A stretch of 8,995 nucleotides of DNA, from NCBI GenBank assembly GCA_043758205.1, contig JAYVNY010000023.1:1-8995 (forward strand). Direction: 5' to 3'. Below, in pieces: positions 1 through 5,898 of the stretch. Position 1 is the first letter of the stretch. Each line of letters begins with the position of its first letter. A program made the position numbers and the translations under genes. This DNA is from JANNGC01 sp043758205. Lineage in GTDB: Bacteria; Verrucomicrobiota; Verrucomicrobiia; Limisphaerales; SIBH01. The notes beneath the pieces were generated by a model. It was not told where the DNA came from. It did no database searches and saw nothing but the letters and a program-made list of their open reading frames with translations.

Positions 1-491
1 GCAACGTCCGCGTCAGACGCTGAGCGTATGAGTTCGATGGTGCCTATCAGGTCTATGAGTTCGCCCAGGCGGTGTTTGTCCAGGCCGGGGCGGGCGTAGT
101 CCTTGGGCAATACGCCTTTGAGGCGCGGGTTGTCGCGCTCCAGCGCCACCATGGCGTCGTCCACCGTCTTGCCTATGGTGGGCTGCTTGGCGCTGTTTTG
201 CAGCGTGGCCCAGCGCGCGCCGGGCGGCACCCAGAAAACGTTCTCGGCCTTGTACTCGTCCTGGTCCTCGGGGTTGGCGCCGGCATAGTCGCCCTTGCCG
301 GCTATTAACTTTTTGTGGTGCTCGTCAAACGCGTCGGAAATGTATTTGAGAAAGATCAGGCCCAGGACCACGTGTTTGTATTCCGCCGCGTCCATGTTGT
401 TGCGCAGCTTGTCGGCGGAGAGCCAGAGCTTGGCCTCGAAGCCAAGGTGGGCGGAGGAATCAGCGGATGATTTGGTGCTCGTACGTGCCAT
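1..491 (-). CDS. hsdM: Type I restriction-modification system, methyltransferase (M) subunit, N-terminal part
   Basis: The reverse strand from an ATG at 491 reads through the window edge, giving 163 residues of the N-terminal HsdM region; the C-terminal catalytic SAM-binding part lies outside. Residues 21-52 (KLWLSADKLRNNMDAAEYKH then VVLGLIFLKYIS) are the hallmark HsdM_N helical segment, followed by DAFDEHHKKL, the ENVFWVPPGARW motif and LGELIDLIGTI near residues 141-151. In this family HsdM pairs with HsdS to methylate adenine at a bipartite site and with HsdR for restriction; hsdS and hsdR would be expected further left. The ATG at 491 is the only reasonable start: no in-frame start lies close upstream, and the protein begins about 20 residues before the conserved block, as is normal. 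No Shine-Dalgarno is visible. The last residues (ELIRSASDADV) fit the usual continuation less well, but too little remains to call damage. Confidence 0.93.
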   Translation of the reverse strand, partial: MARTSTKSSADSSAHLGFEAKLWLSADKLRNNMDAAEYKHVVLGLIFLKYISDAFDEHHKKLIAGKGDYAGANPEDQDEYKAENVFWVPPGARWATLQNSAKQPTIGKTVDDAMVALERDNPRLKGVLPKDYARPGLDKHRLGELIDLIGTIELIRSASDADV

Positions 492-529
492 TCGGGGTCC
501 AGTGCGTTGGCCGGGACATTGGACAGATG

Positions 530-660
530 GGCGAACAGTGAAAAGGAAAAAGCAGAAACCGGTGGCCGGTGAGCGGAAGGCATTGGGCGGAGGGGAAAGC
601 CAGGGGACGGAGGACGGAAGGCGGAGGACGGTGGGCAGAAGGCGCAAAGGACTTGAGGCA
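530..660. repeat. Purine-rich low-complexity spacer upstream of hsdM
   Basis: On the plus strand this stretch is mostly purine and built from short recurring words (GGCGGAGG twice, GGAGGACGG twice, GAAGGC several times), with an A-rich beginning around 538-557. It sits between the hsdM start and the small basic gene. Frames that stay open across it give proline/arginine- or serine-rich products without recognisable domains, so it is probably non-coding. The hsdM promoter should lie here or nearer to 491, but no convincing -35/-10 pair is visible. Confidence 0.45.
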
Positions 661-715
661 CGCCGGCTTGGGCGCGGGGCGGTGGCGGGACAGGACGGGA
701 GCGCGCGTGGAGCGC

Positions 716-880
716 CTACTTTTTCTTCTTCGTCTCGGCCTTGCTCTTGGTGCGGAGGTCGGCGGAGTGGGCGCGTTCGTAGGTCTGGATGTCCTCGAAC
801 TTCCCGGTCTTGTCGCGGACGGCGTAGAGCTTCTTACCGGCACTGCTGCGATGGGTGGTGCGTTTTGCTTTGGCGGCCAT
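716..880 (-). CDS. Small lysine-rich conserved hypothetical protein (54 aa)
   Basis: A 54-residue basic protein starting MAAKAKRTTHRSSAGKKLYA. The core SAGKKLYAVRDKTGKFEDIQ followed by TYERAHSADLRTKSKAE looks like a compact conserved unit: a short strand (KLYAVRD) with a K/G turn, then a helix rich in R/K/E, ending in a poly-lysine tail just before the TAG. From memory, similar small proteins (KKLYAVRDKxGxF.DIQTY.RAH) are common unannotated genes in bacteria; I cannot name a family or function. The ATG at 880 is preferred because the conserved basic N-terminus starts there. An ATG nine codons upstream (907, MPLNTKEKI) and one at 970 are possible but add unlike sequence. The leader is A-rich (AAAGAAAAAATT) without a Shine-Dalgarno. 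It could bind nucleic acid by charge alone, which is inference only. Confidence 0.72.
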   Translation of the reverse strand: MAAKAKRTTHRSSAGKKLYAVRDKTGKFEDIQTYERAHSADLRTKSKAETKKKK

Positions 881-957
881 AATTTTTTCTTTGGTGTTCA
901 GCGGCATCGTGAACCGAATCCAATTCGCAGGAAAGCCAAAATTGCGAAAGCTGAAAT

Positions 958-1140
958 GGGAGCGTCTCAAAAGCAGAAAGCAGAAAGGCTGACGGGGAAT
1001 AGCGGAGAGCTATCTCAAGAGCTGAAAACTGACACGCTGAGATGCTGACAGGAAAAGCAGGGGCAAGGAGCGGGATCACGGGACCAAAACTGAAACTGAA
1101 AGTGGAAGGCGGAACGGGCTGGAGGCGTGGGAAGCGGGGA
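958..1140. repeat. Word-like low-complexity intergenic sequence
   Basis: This purine-rich stretch is made of short near-repeats: AGCAGAAAGCAGAAAGG (974-990 region), a run in which TGA recurs every 7-8 bp (about 1018-1050: gcTGA, aaacTGA, cacgcTGA, gatgcTGA), and AAACTGAAACTGAAAGTGGAA near 1087-1107. A short inverted repeat ATAGC/GCTAT occurs near 1000-1015. It lies upstream of the small basic gene, so part of it may be that gene's leader or promoter, but no promoter motif stands out. It resembles the purine-rich spacer at 530-660 in style. I see no gene here that I would defend. Confidence 0.45.
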
Positions 1141-1152
1141 TGGGGTCGGACT

Positions 1153-1446
1153 GACGACAGCGAAGATGGAGTTGCCGCCATCATCCTGAGAACGTCCGAC
1201 GCGATCCATGCACTTGAAGTCCTCCTCCACAGAGTTGAAGACACGATAAATGGACACGCCGACGTCATCCAGAGTCTTGTCGTCATCATAAATGGACTGG
1301 CCGACGCGATCTATGGACACGTCGGCACGATCCTTGCACCGGAAGGTGTCATCCACGCACGGGCCGACTTCATCCATGAAGTGGAAGACCTCGAAAACAG
1401 ACTGACCGACCTCATCCAGAGAGTGGCCGTGTCCAAATGGGCGCAA
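1153..1446. repeat. Degenerate tandem array of 21-bp units
   Basis: Written in 21-base rows from 1195 (1195-1215, 1216-1236, and so on to 1405-1425) the columns align: eleven rows show approximately GMCGACNYSAT followed by CCATGNACTG. Position 4 is G in every row, position 10 is A in all rows but one and position 14 is A in all but one. Weaker rows extend left to 1153 and right to 1446, giving about 12-14 copies, all diverged. Because 21 is a multiple of three, both strands stay open: forward reading gives heptads such as ADVIQSL/ADAIYGH/ADFIHEV, reverse gives MDEVGPC/IDRVGQS/LDDVGVS. Neither frame has a start with a ribosome-binding site or a known domain, and each open frame abuts or overlaps the esterase gene end. 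It may be a coiled-coil-like coding repeat, a minisatellite or a protein-binding array; the sequence alone does not decide. The 16-bp unit at 1367-1382 (ACTTCAT, CC, ATGAAGT) is a perfect palindrome except its centre. Confidence 0.7.
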
Positions 1447-1544
1447 AGCGGTGTCGTTTTGAGACAGGCGGCCGGGCCAAAGCCCACGGCGGTGTCGTTT
1501 CGGGGACGTAAGGCGCTGGATCAAGCGCGCGTCGGCGTGCACTG
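1447..1544. other. Spacer with a duplicated 12-bp motif downstream of the esterase gene
   Basis: This is the remainder of the long gene-free stretch, between the 21-bp array and the esterase stop codon. GCGGTGTCGTTT occurs at 1448-1459 and again at 1489-1500 (41 bp apart), both followed by a G-rich GAC-containing tail. No hairpin followed by a U tract was found after the esterase stop, so the terminator of that gene is not identified. Confidence 0.4.
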
Positions 1545-2276
1545 TTACTTCTTCTCACCGAGCAATTCCGCGAGCTGTGGTTCGATGGCGTCGGCCCACA
1601 TCTGATAGCCCTTCGGCGAAAGGTGCAGGTAGTCGGGCATGATGTCGGCCAGCAGCACGCCGTCGCTGGTGAGAAAGCGGTGGCCGATGTCGAGGTAGTG
1701 AACGTTCTTCCCGTCATCCAGCTTGGCGAGGACCTGGTTGATCTGCGTGAGCTTGCCGCGCTGCGCGGTGAAGTTTTCGCTGCGCGGGAAAATGCCGAGC
1801 AGGATAATTTTTGTGTTCGGCAGACGCTCGCGGAGCTTGGCGATGATGGCGGTGATACCGTCCACGATCTGCCCGGGCGTGTTGTCCTCGGCGTTGGAAT
1901 TGTTCGTGCCGATCATGACAACGGCGGCTTTCGGTTTCACACCGTCGAGCGGCGCGTTGATCAAGCGCCAGAGGACGTGCTGTGTCCGGTCGCCGCCGAT
2001 GCCGAGGTTCACGGCCTTGCGCTTGGCGTAATACTTGGCCCACACGTCCTTCGCACCGCCGCCTTCCCAGCCCTGCGTGATGGAGTCGCCGATGAAGAGC
2101 AGTTCGGTGTCGGGATTTTGTTTCACGCGCTCGTCGAGCAGATCGGCGCGCACCTTCCAGTTCGCATCGCGCGGAACTGGCACAATGGCGGAATGCGCGG
2201 CGGTTTGCGCGTGGACGTAAGCGGGCAACGAAAGGACACAAGCCACGGCGAGCGTGCGAAGAGTTTTGGTAATCAT
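1545..2276 (-). CDS. Secreted SGNH/GDSL-type esterase
   Basis: A 243-residue protein with a Sec signal peptide (MITKTLRTLAVACVLSLPAY, likely cut after VHA at residue 23) and one SGNH hydrolase domain. Block I is FIGDSITQGW with catalytic Ser65; block II is NLGIGGDRT (Gly94 region); block III is MIGTNN (Asn125); block V is PDYLHLSPKGY with Asp215 and His218 spaced D-x-x-H as expected. All four catalytic/oxyanion positions are present, so it should be active. The sequence resembles the bacterial relatives of platelet-activating-factor acetylhydrolase Ib and acetylxylan/sialate-type esterases, which remove acyl or acetyl groups from lipids or sugars; the substrate cannot be read here. It would act in the periplasm or outside. 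The gene lies downstream of the FKBP gene on the same strand, but an intrinsic terminator between them implies its own promoter in 2277-2327. No Shine-Dalgarno precedes the ATG. Confidence 0.92.
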   Translation of the reverse strand: MITKTLRTLAVACVLSLPAYVHAQTAAHSAIVPVPRDANWKVRADLLDERVKQNPDTELLFIGDSITQGWEGGGAKDVWAKYYAKRKAVNLGIGGDRTQHVLWRLINAPLDGVKPKAAVVMIGTNNSNAEDNTPGQIVDGITAIIAKLRERLPNTKIILLGIFPRSENFTAQRGKLTQINQVLAKLDDGKNVHYLDIGHRFLTSDGVLLADIMPDYLHLSPKGYQMWADAIEPQLAELLGEKK

Positions 2277-2327
2277 GGTGCCGGGAGGTTGAACATCGCG
2301 CCGCCGCCGGGCAAGCCAGCAATCGCG

Positions 2328-2360
2328 AAAAACAAAAAAGGCGTTCCCGAAGGAACGCCT
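2328..2360 (-). terminator. Rho-independent terminator of the FKBP gene
   Basis: On the minus strand a perfect 9-bp stem AGGCGTTCC/GGAACGCCT closes a TTCG loop (stem at 2339-2347 and 2352-2360), followed by TTTTTTGTTTTTC (2338 downward). It lies 23 bp beyond the FKBP stop codon and before the esterase start, so it ends the FKBP transcript and separates the two genes. The extra-stable C(UUCG)G tetraloop and the long U tract make this a textbook intrinsic terminator. Confidence 0.92.
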
Positions 2361-2383
2361 GTGACAATCAAAACGCGGCGCGA

Positions 2384-3094
2384 TTACTTCTCAATCGACA
2401 GCAGTTCCACGTCGAAAATCAGGGTGCTGTTCGCGCCGATTTTCGCGCTGGGGCTGGAGGGGCCGTAAGCCAGCTTGCCGGGAATCGTGAACTGGAACTT
2501 GTCGCCCACCTTCATCAGTTGCAGACCTTCCGTCCAGCCGGCGATCACGCCGCTCAGCGGGAAGGAGATCGGTTCGCCACGCTCGACCGAGCTGTCGAAG
2601 ACCGACCCGTCAATCAGCGTGCCGTGATAATGCACCTTCACGGTGTCGGTGGCTTTCGGCATCGCGCCCTTGCCATCGCCGGCTTTAAGAACTTTGTATT
2701 GCAGGCCGCTGGCTGTGGTCTTCACGCCGTCTTTCTTGGCATTGGCCGCGAGGAAGGCTTCGCCCGCCGCCACGTTTTTGTCGCCCTCGCCTTTCTGCTT
2801 GGCTTCCATCTTCGCCATCATCGTGGTGCGAAAATCGGTGATGGCCTGCTTGGCCTCGGCCTCGGTGAGTTGCGTCTTGCCGGACAGCGCATCGGCGATG
2901 CCGGCGGCAAGCGCCTTGGCATCCACTTCAATTTCCTGACGTTTGAAATTGCCGCCAATGTCCATGCCGATGGCGTAGCTGGTCTTTTGCTTGGCGTCCT
3001 TGAGGTCCATTTTTTCCGTGGGTTTGTCCTGCGCGCACGCGCCGGTGACGAAGATGGCCGCGGCGGCGAGTCCGTTGATGATTTTTGAAGTCAT
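2384..3094 (-). CDS. Exported FKBP-type peptidyl-prolyl cis-trans isomerase (Mip/FkpA-like)
   Basis: A 236-residue protein. Residues 1-22 (MTSKIINGLAAAAIFVTGAC) form a signal peptide; cleavage after ACA is plausible, and Cys20 might make it a lipoprotein although VTGAC is not a canonical lipobox. Residues 34-115 match the FKBP N-terminal dimerisation domain (TSYAIGMDIGGNFKRQEIEV), and 128-235 the FKBP catalytic domain. Binding-pocket residues are visible: Tyr156 (VHYHG), Phe166-Asp167 (GSVFDSS), Val183-Ile184 (SGVIAGW), Trp187, Tyr210 (KLAYG) and Phe227. Members of this family are periplasmic or surface chaperone-isomerases that help outer-membrane and secreted proteins fold. The frame is open further upstream (ATG at 3121 and 3205), but only the ATG at 3094 places the signal peptide at the N-terminus. 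No Shine-Dalgarno. The gene is monocistronic, with its terminator at 2328-2360, and divergent from the large TPR gene. Confidence 0.94.
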   Translation of the reverse strand: MTSKIINGLAAAAIFVTGACAQDKPTEKMDLKDAKQKTSYAIGMDIGGNFKRQEIEVDAKALAAGIADALSGKTQLTEAEAKQAITDFRTTMMAKMEAKQKGEGDKNVAAGEAFLAANAKKDGVKTTASGLQYKVLKAGDGKGAMPKATDTVKVHYHGTLIDGSVFDSSVERGEPISFPLSGVIAGWTEGLQLMKVGDKFQFTIPGKLAYGPSSPSAKIGANSTLIFDVELLSIEK

Positions 3095-3111
3095 GATTTT
3101 GTTGTTGGCCC

Positions 3112-3150
3112 TGGACAACATGTCCAAGGCGTCGCGCAGGCTCCGCGACG
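3112..3150 (-). promoter_or_regulatory. Two inverted repeats in the FKBP leader/promoter
   Basis: Upstream of the FKBP start are two perfect inverted repeats: TGGACA/TGTCCA with a 3-nt spacer at 3112-3126, and CGTCGCG/CGCGACG with a 7-nt loop at 3130-3150. They end 18-56 bp upstream of the ATG. The first has the size and symmetry of a dimeric regulator site, the second of a small RNA hairpin. A TTGACC hexamer lies further upstream on the minus strand (about 3162-3167), but no good -10 is found at the right distance. Confidence 0.35.
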
Positions 3151-3185
3151 GGAAGCCGCAGGTCAAGCTGGGGAAAATGAATTGG

Positions 3186-3357
3186 GGGTGGGCAGCACAG
3201 GCCACTGGTCTGTGCCGCCGGGCTACCAGCCCGGCGGAAGGGTGAGGGCGACGCAGACCAGAACGGCCTGACTCCAGCTAAGGAGTCTCACGCTCATTCC
3301 ACGGGGCAGGTTGCCCAGCGGAACGGGCTGGTAGCCCGTTCCACCCATTGCTCAGAC
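3186..3357. repeat. Dispersed multi-hairpin repeat, copy 1
   Basis: This is an intergenic repeat in the divergent gap between the FKBP and TPR genes. It contains a hairpin at 3195-3215 (arms beginning GCACAG/CTGTGC, extended by CCA/TGG around a G-T wobble), a 10-bp perfect hairpin at 3215-3237 (CCGCCGGGCT, loop ACC) and a 10-bp perfect hairpin at 3320-3342 (GGAACGGGCT, loop GGT). Two blocks are shared with copy 2 near 6760-6928: 3210-3240 is identical over 31 bases and 3294-3357 matches at 58 of 64 bases, while the middle (3241-3293) is unlike. It encodes no protein. It resembles REP/MITE-type mobile palindromes; no transposase is present. Confidence 0.85.
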
Positions 3358-3441
3358 CGGCTCTCAGAAAATTCTTCTGCCTAAATTCCTCTGCCACTGC
3401 TCTTGGTTTTCCAGTTTCACCGGACAGCCCGCCTCGCTACG
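3358..3441 (+). other. Leader of the TPR gene with a 14-bp tandem duplication
   Basis: Between the hairpin repeat and the chosen start of the TPR gene, AAATTCTTCTGCCT (3369-3382) is followed directly by AAATTCCTCTGCCA (3383-3396), two 14-bp units differing at two positions. A TAAATT at 3382-3387 could serve as a -10 element but has no good -35 partner. The promoter of the TPR gene should be here, because the hairpin repeat occupies the space immediately upstream. Confidence 0.35.
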
Positions 3442-5877
3442 GTGCCCGCGTTGAAACCCACAGCCAAATCCAAACGCCCGCTCACGCCGCGCCAGCGGTG
3501 GGCCTTTCGCGTCATCGCGCTGCTCATGCCGTTGCTGCTGCTGGCGGTGGTGGAAATTTTCCTCCGCATGTCCGGCTACGGGTATCCGACGGGTTTCTTT
3601 CTCCAACAGCGCGTGAACGGGCGCGACATGCTCACGGACAACCGCCAGTTCGGGCAGCGCTTCTTCCCCCGCGCCCTCGCGCGCACGCCGGAGCCGGTGA
3701 TGTTCTCCGCGCACAAGACTCCCGGCGTCACGCGCCTTTTTGTCTTCGGCGAGTCGGCGGCGATGGGCGACCCGGAGCCGGCGTTCGGACTGCCGCGCAT
3801 GTTGCAGGCGATGTTGGATCTGAAATTTCCGAGCAACCAATTTGAAGTCATCAACGTGGCCATGACCGCGATCAACTCGCACGTCATCCGCGAAATCGCT
3901 CAGGACTGCGCGCCGCTCGAAGGCGATGTGTGGATCATTTACATGGGCAACAACGAAGTCGTGGGGCCGTTCGGCGGCGGGACGATTTTCGGGCGGCAGG
4001 CTCCGGGCCTCGCGTTCATCCGGGCGACCCTGTGGTTGAAACAGTTTCGTGTGATGCAACTGCTGTCGGCACTCGTAGAGCGCGGGCCGAGCGAGTGGGG
4101 CGGGATGGAGATGTTTTTGGAACAGCAGGTCGAGCGTAACGACCCGCGAGTTGCCAAAGTCCAACAACACTTCCAGAAAAACCTGCAAGACATCGTGCGT
4201 GCGGGGACGGACGCGGGCGCTCAAGTCGTGTTCAGTACGGTCGCGGTGAATCTGCGGGACTGCCCGCCCTTTGCTTCCAAGCATCAATCGCTGACGCGAA
4301 ACGAGTCCTCGCAATTTGAAAGGACATTTGCCGAAGGACTGGAGCTCGCGGCCAGCAATCGTTTCGACGAGGCCCATGCCTCCTTCATCCGCGCGCGGCG
4401 TGGGACAGACGGGGGGGGAGAAAACGAGTTCGCAGAACTCTTTTTTCATCTGGCCCGCTGCGAAATCGGACTCGGACAACCCGAACGCGCACGAACCAAT
4501 TTCCATTTCGCCCGCGAGTTTGATCTGCTGCGTTTTCGCGCGGACGAAGGAATCAATGTGATTACTCGCGTGCAAGCGTTCACGGAACATGTGCAGGAGA
4601 AACTGGTGGACGCGGAAGAGTCCTTCGCCGCCGCCAGTTCCAACGGCATCCCCGGCTCCGAGTTTTTCTATGAGCATGTTCACCTCACCTTCGAGGGGAA
4701 TTACCTGCTCGCGCGCACGTTCTTCGATCAAGTGGTGAAGACGCTGCCTGCCTCCGTCACCGCGCGCGGGGCGGCGGGCGTTCCTTCGATCGAAGACTGT
4801 GCGCGGCGTCTGGCGTGGACGGACTGGGACCGGCGCGAAGTTTTTACGGAGGTGCGGAAGCGTTTGCGGCAGCCGCCGTTCACCGCGCAATACGGCCACG
4901 CGGCGCGCGATGCCGAATGGGGACGGCGCATCGAGGAGATCAGCGCCCGGCTCACGCCGGAAAAAATTCTCCGTCACACGGAAGAGTATGCCGCCGCGCT
5001 CCGCCTCGCGCCGAACGACTGGGTGTTGCGCGAGAGCTTGGCGCACTTCCTGGAAACCCACGGCGAGACCGCGCGCGCGCTGGAGCAGTGGCGCGAGGTG
5101 ATGCGCCTGCTGCCGCACGATCCGCAGGCGTATTTTCACGCCGGCAACTTGCTCGACACGATGGGCGCGAGCGCGGAGGCGGTGCCGTTGTTCCGTGAAG
5201 CGTTGCGACGTGATCCAAACTCGGTGGAGATACGCAACAGCCTCGCGCTGGCCTTGAGCAATCTGGGCCAGAACACCGAGGCCGAGCGTGAGTGGCAGAC
5301 GGCGCTGCGGCTCAAACCCAAGTTCGCCGAGGCGCGTGTGAATCTCGGCCAGTGGTTCGCGCAGCAAGGCCGGACGAACGACGCCATCGCCCAATATGAA
5401 CTCGCCTTGCGTCACGACACGAACAGTGCGGCGGCGCACATCAATCTCGGCAAACTGTTGAACCAAAACGGGGACCATGCGGGCGCGATGAAAAATTACG
5501 AGGCAGCGTTGCGCATCAATCCCAGCAACGCCGTGGCGCACTACAATCTCGGCAACGCGGTACAGATGCAGAATCCGGCGGCGGCGATTGAGCACTACGC
5601 GGCGGCGGCGCGCGCGCGGCCGGACTTTGCCGAGGCGCATCTCGCGCTGGCGCTGGAACTCGCGCGCGCCGGGCGCGCGGGCGAGGCGCATCCGCACTTT
5701 GCCGAGGCCGCGCGTTTGCAACCGGGTTCCGCCGACGCGCATTTCAACCTCGGCGTGTCGCTGGCGAAGGTGGGAAATTTTGCCGAGGCCGCCCGCGAGT
5801 TTTCGCAGACTTTGAAGTTGAACCCGAAACACCCACGCGCGCAGGAGATGCTGGTGCGCGCCTCGCAGATGAAGTGA
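3442..5877 (+). CDS. Membrane-anchored SGNH hydrolase-like domain with C-terminal TPR array
   Basis: About 811 residues. A basic N-terminus (KPTAKSKRPLTPRQRW) precedes one hydrophobic segment at about residues 20-43 (VIALLMPLLLLAVVEIFL), so the rest is probably periplasmic. An SGNH-like domain follows: block I VFGESAAMGDP (Ser about 105), block II NVAMTAINSH, block III YMGNNE (Asn about 171) and block V YEHVHLTFEGN (His about 414), where Glu about 411 takes the place of the usual Asp. A TPR-like insertion (about 290-360) separates blocks III and V. From about residue 507 to the end there are roughly nine TPR units (for example NLGKLLNQNGDHAGAMKNYE and NLGVSLAKVGNFAEAAREFS) for protein binding. 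SGNH domains of this kind often transfer or remove acyl groups on envelope glycans; the substrate is unknown. The start is uncertain: GTG 3442 fits the family best, TTG 3451 and TTG 3403 are possible, and the first ATG would cut into the membrane segment. It is convergent with the methyltransferase, 21 bp apart. Confidence 0.88.
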   Translation: MPALKPTAKSKRPLTPRQRWAFRVIALLMPLLLLAVVEIFLRMSGYGYPTGFFLQQRVNGRDMLTDNRQFGQRFFPRALARTPEPVMFSAHKTPGVTRLFVFGESAAMGDPEPAFGLPRMLQAMLDLKFPSNQFEVINVAMTAINSHVIREIAQDCAPLEGDVWIIYMGNNEVVGPFGGGTIFGRQAPGLAFIRATLWLKQFRVMQLLSALVERGPSEWGGMEMFLEQQVERNDPRVAKVQQHFQKNLQDIVRAGTDAGAQVVFSTVAVNLRDCPPFASKHQSLTRNESSQFERTFAEGLELAASNRFDEAHASFIRARRGTDGGGENEFAELFFHLARCEIGLGQPERARTNFHFAREFDLLRFRADEGINVITRVQAFTEHVQEKLVDAEESFAAASSNGIPGSEFFYEHVHLTFEGNYLLARTFFDQVVKTLPASVTARGAAGVPSIEDCARRLAWTDWDRREVFTEVRKRLRQPPFTAQYGHAARDAEWGRRIEEISARLTPEKILRHTEEYAAALRLAPNDWVLRESLAHFLETHGETARALEQWREVMRLLPHDPQAYFHAGNLLDTMGASAEAVPLFREALRRDPNSVEIRNSLALALSNLGQNTEAEREWQTALRLKPKFAEARVNLGQWFAQQGRTNDAIAQYELALRHDTNSAAAHINLGKLLNQNGDHAGAMKNYEAALRINPSNAVAHYNLGNAVQMQNPAAAIEHYAAAARARPDFAEAHLALALELARAGRAGEAHPHFAEAARLQPGSADAHFNLGVSLAKVGNFAEAAREFSQTLKLNPKHPRAQEMLVRASQMK

Positions 5878-5898
5878 GCGCCGCGCCCTGCCCGTCTT

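Noticed and set aside
460..843. Minus-strand open frame rich in Pro/Arg/Ser between hsdM and the small gene
   Set aside because: It overlaps the small basic gene out of frame and translates the purine-rich low-complexity spacer; no domain.
1109..1122. GCGGAACGGGCTGG shared with the hairpin repeats at 3318-3331 and 6889-6902
   Set aside because: The 14-base match is not followed by the complementary arm (AGCCCGTTCC), so no hairpin exists here; it may be a chance match in G-rich sequence or a worn remnant.
1153..1446. CRISPR array
   Set aside because: The units are contiguous and diverged, with no alternation of identical repeats and unique spacers and no cas genes.
1015..1542. Minus-strand open frame over the 21-bp array starting at a GTG just after the esterase stop
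   Set aside because: Its start has no ribosome-binding site, the flanks read as basic or low-complexity sequence, and no domain is recognisable; coding status is undecided.
1042..1605. Plus-strand open frame over the 21-bp array, ending inside the esterase gene
   Set aside because: A period divisible by three keeps frames open automatically; the ends are unlike protein and overlap the 3' end of a confident gene by about 60 bp. Kept as an open question under the array, not as a gene.
1714..2468. Alternative open frames on both strands across the esterase and FKBP 3' end
   Set aside because: They are R/H-rich and lack domains; the esterase frame carries the full SGNH catalytic set.
3364..5832. 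822-residue open frame on the minus strand opposite the SGNH-TPR gene
   Set aside because: It is arginine-rich without domains and mirrors the third-position GC bias of the plus-strand gene, which has clear SGNH and TPR motifs; it is an antisense shadow.
5878..5898. Terminator between the convergent TPR and methyltransferase genes
   Set aside because: The 21-bp gap has no stem-loop with a U tract.
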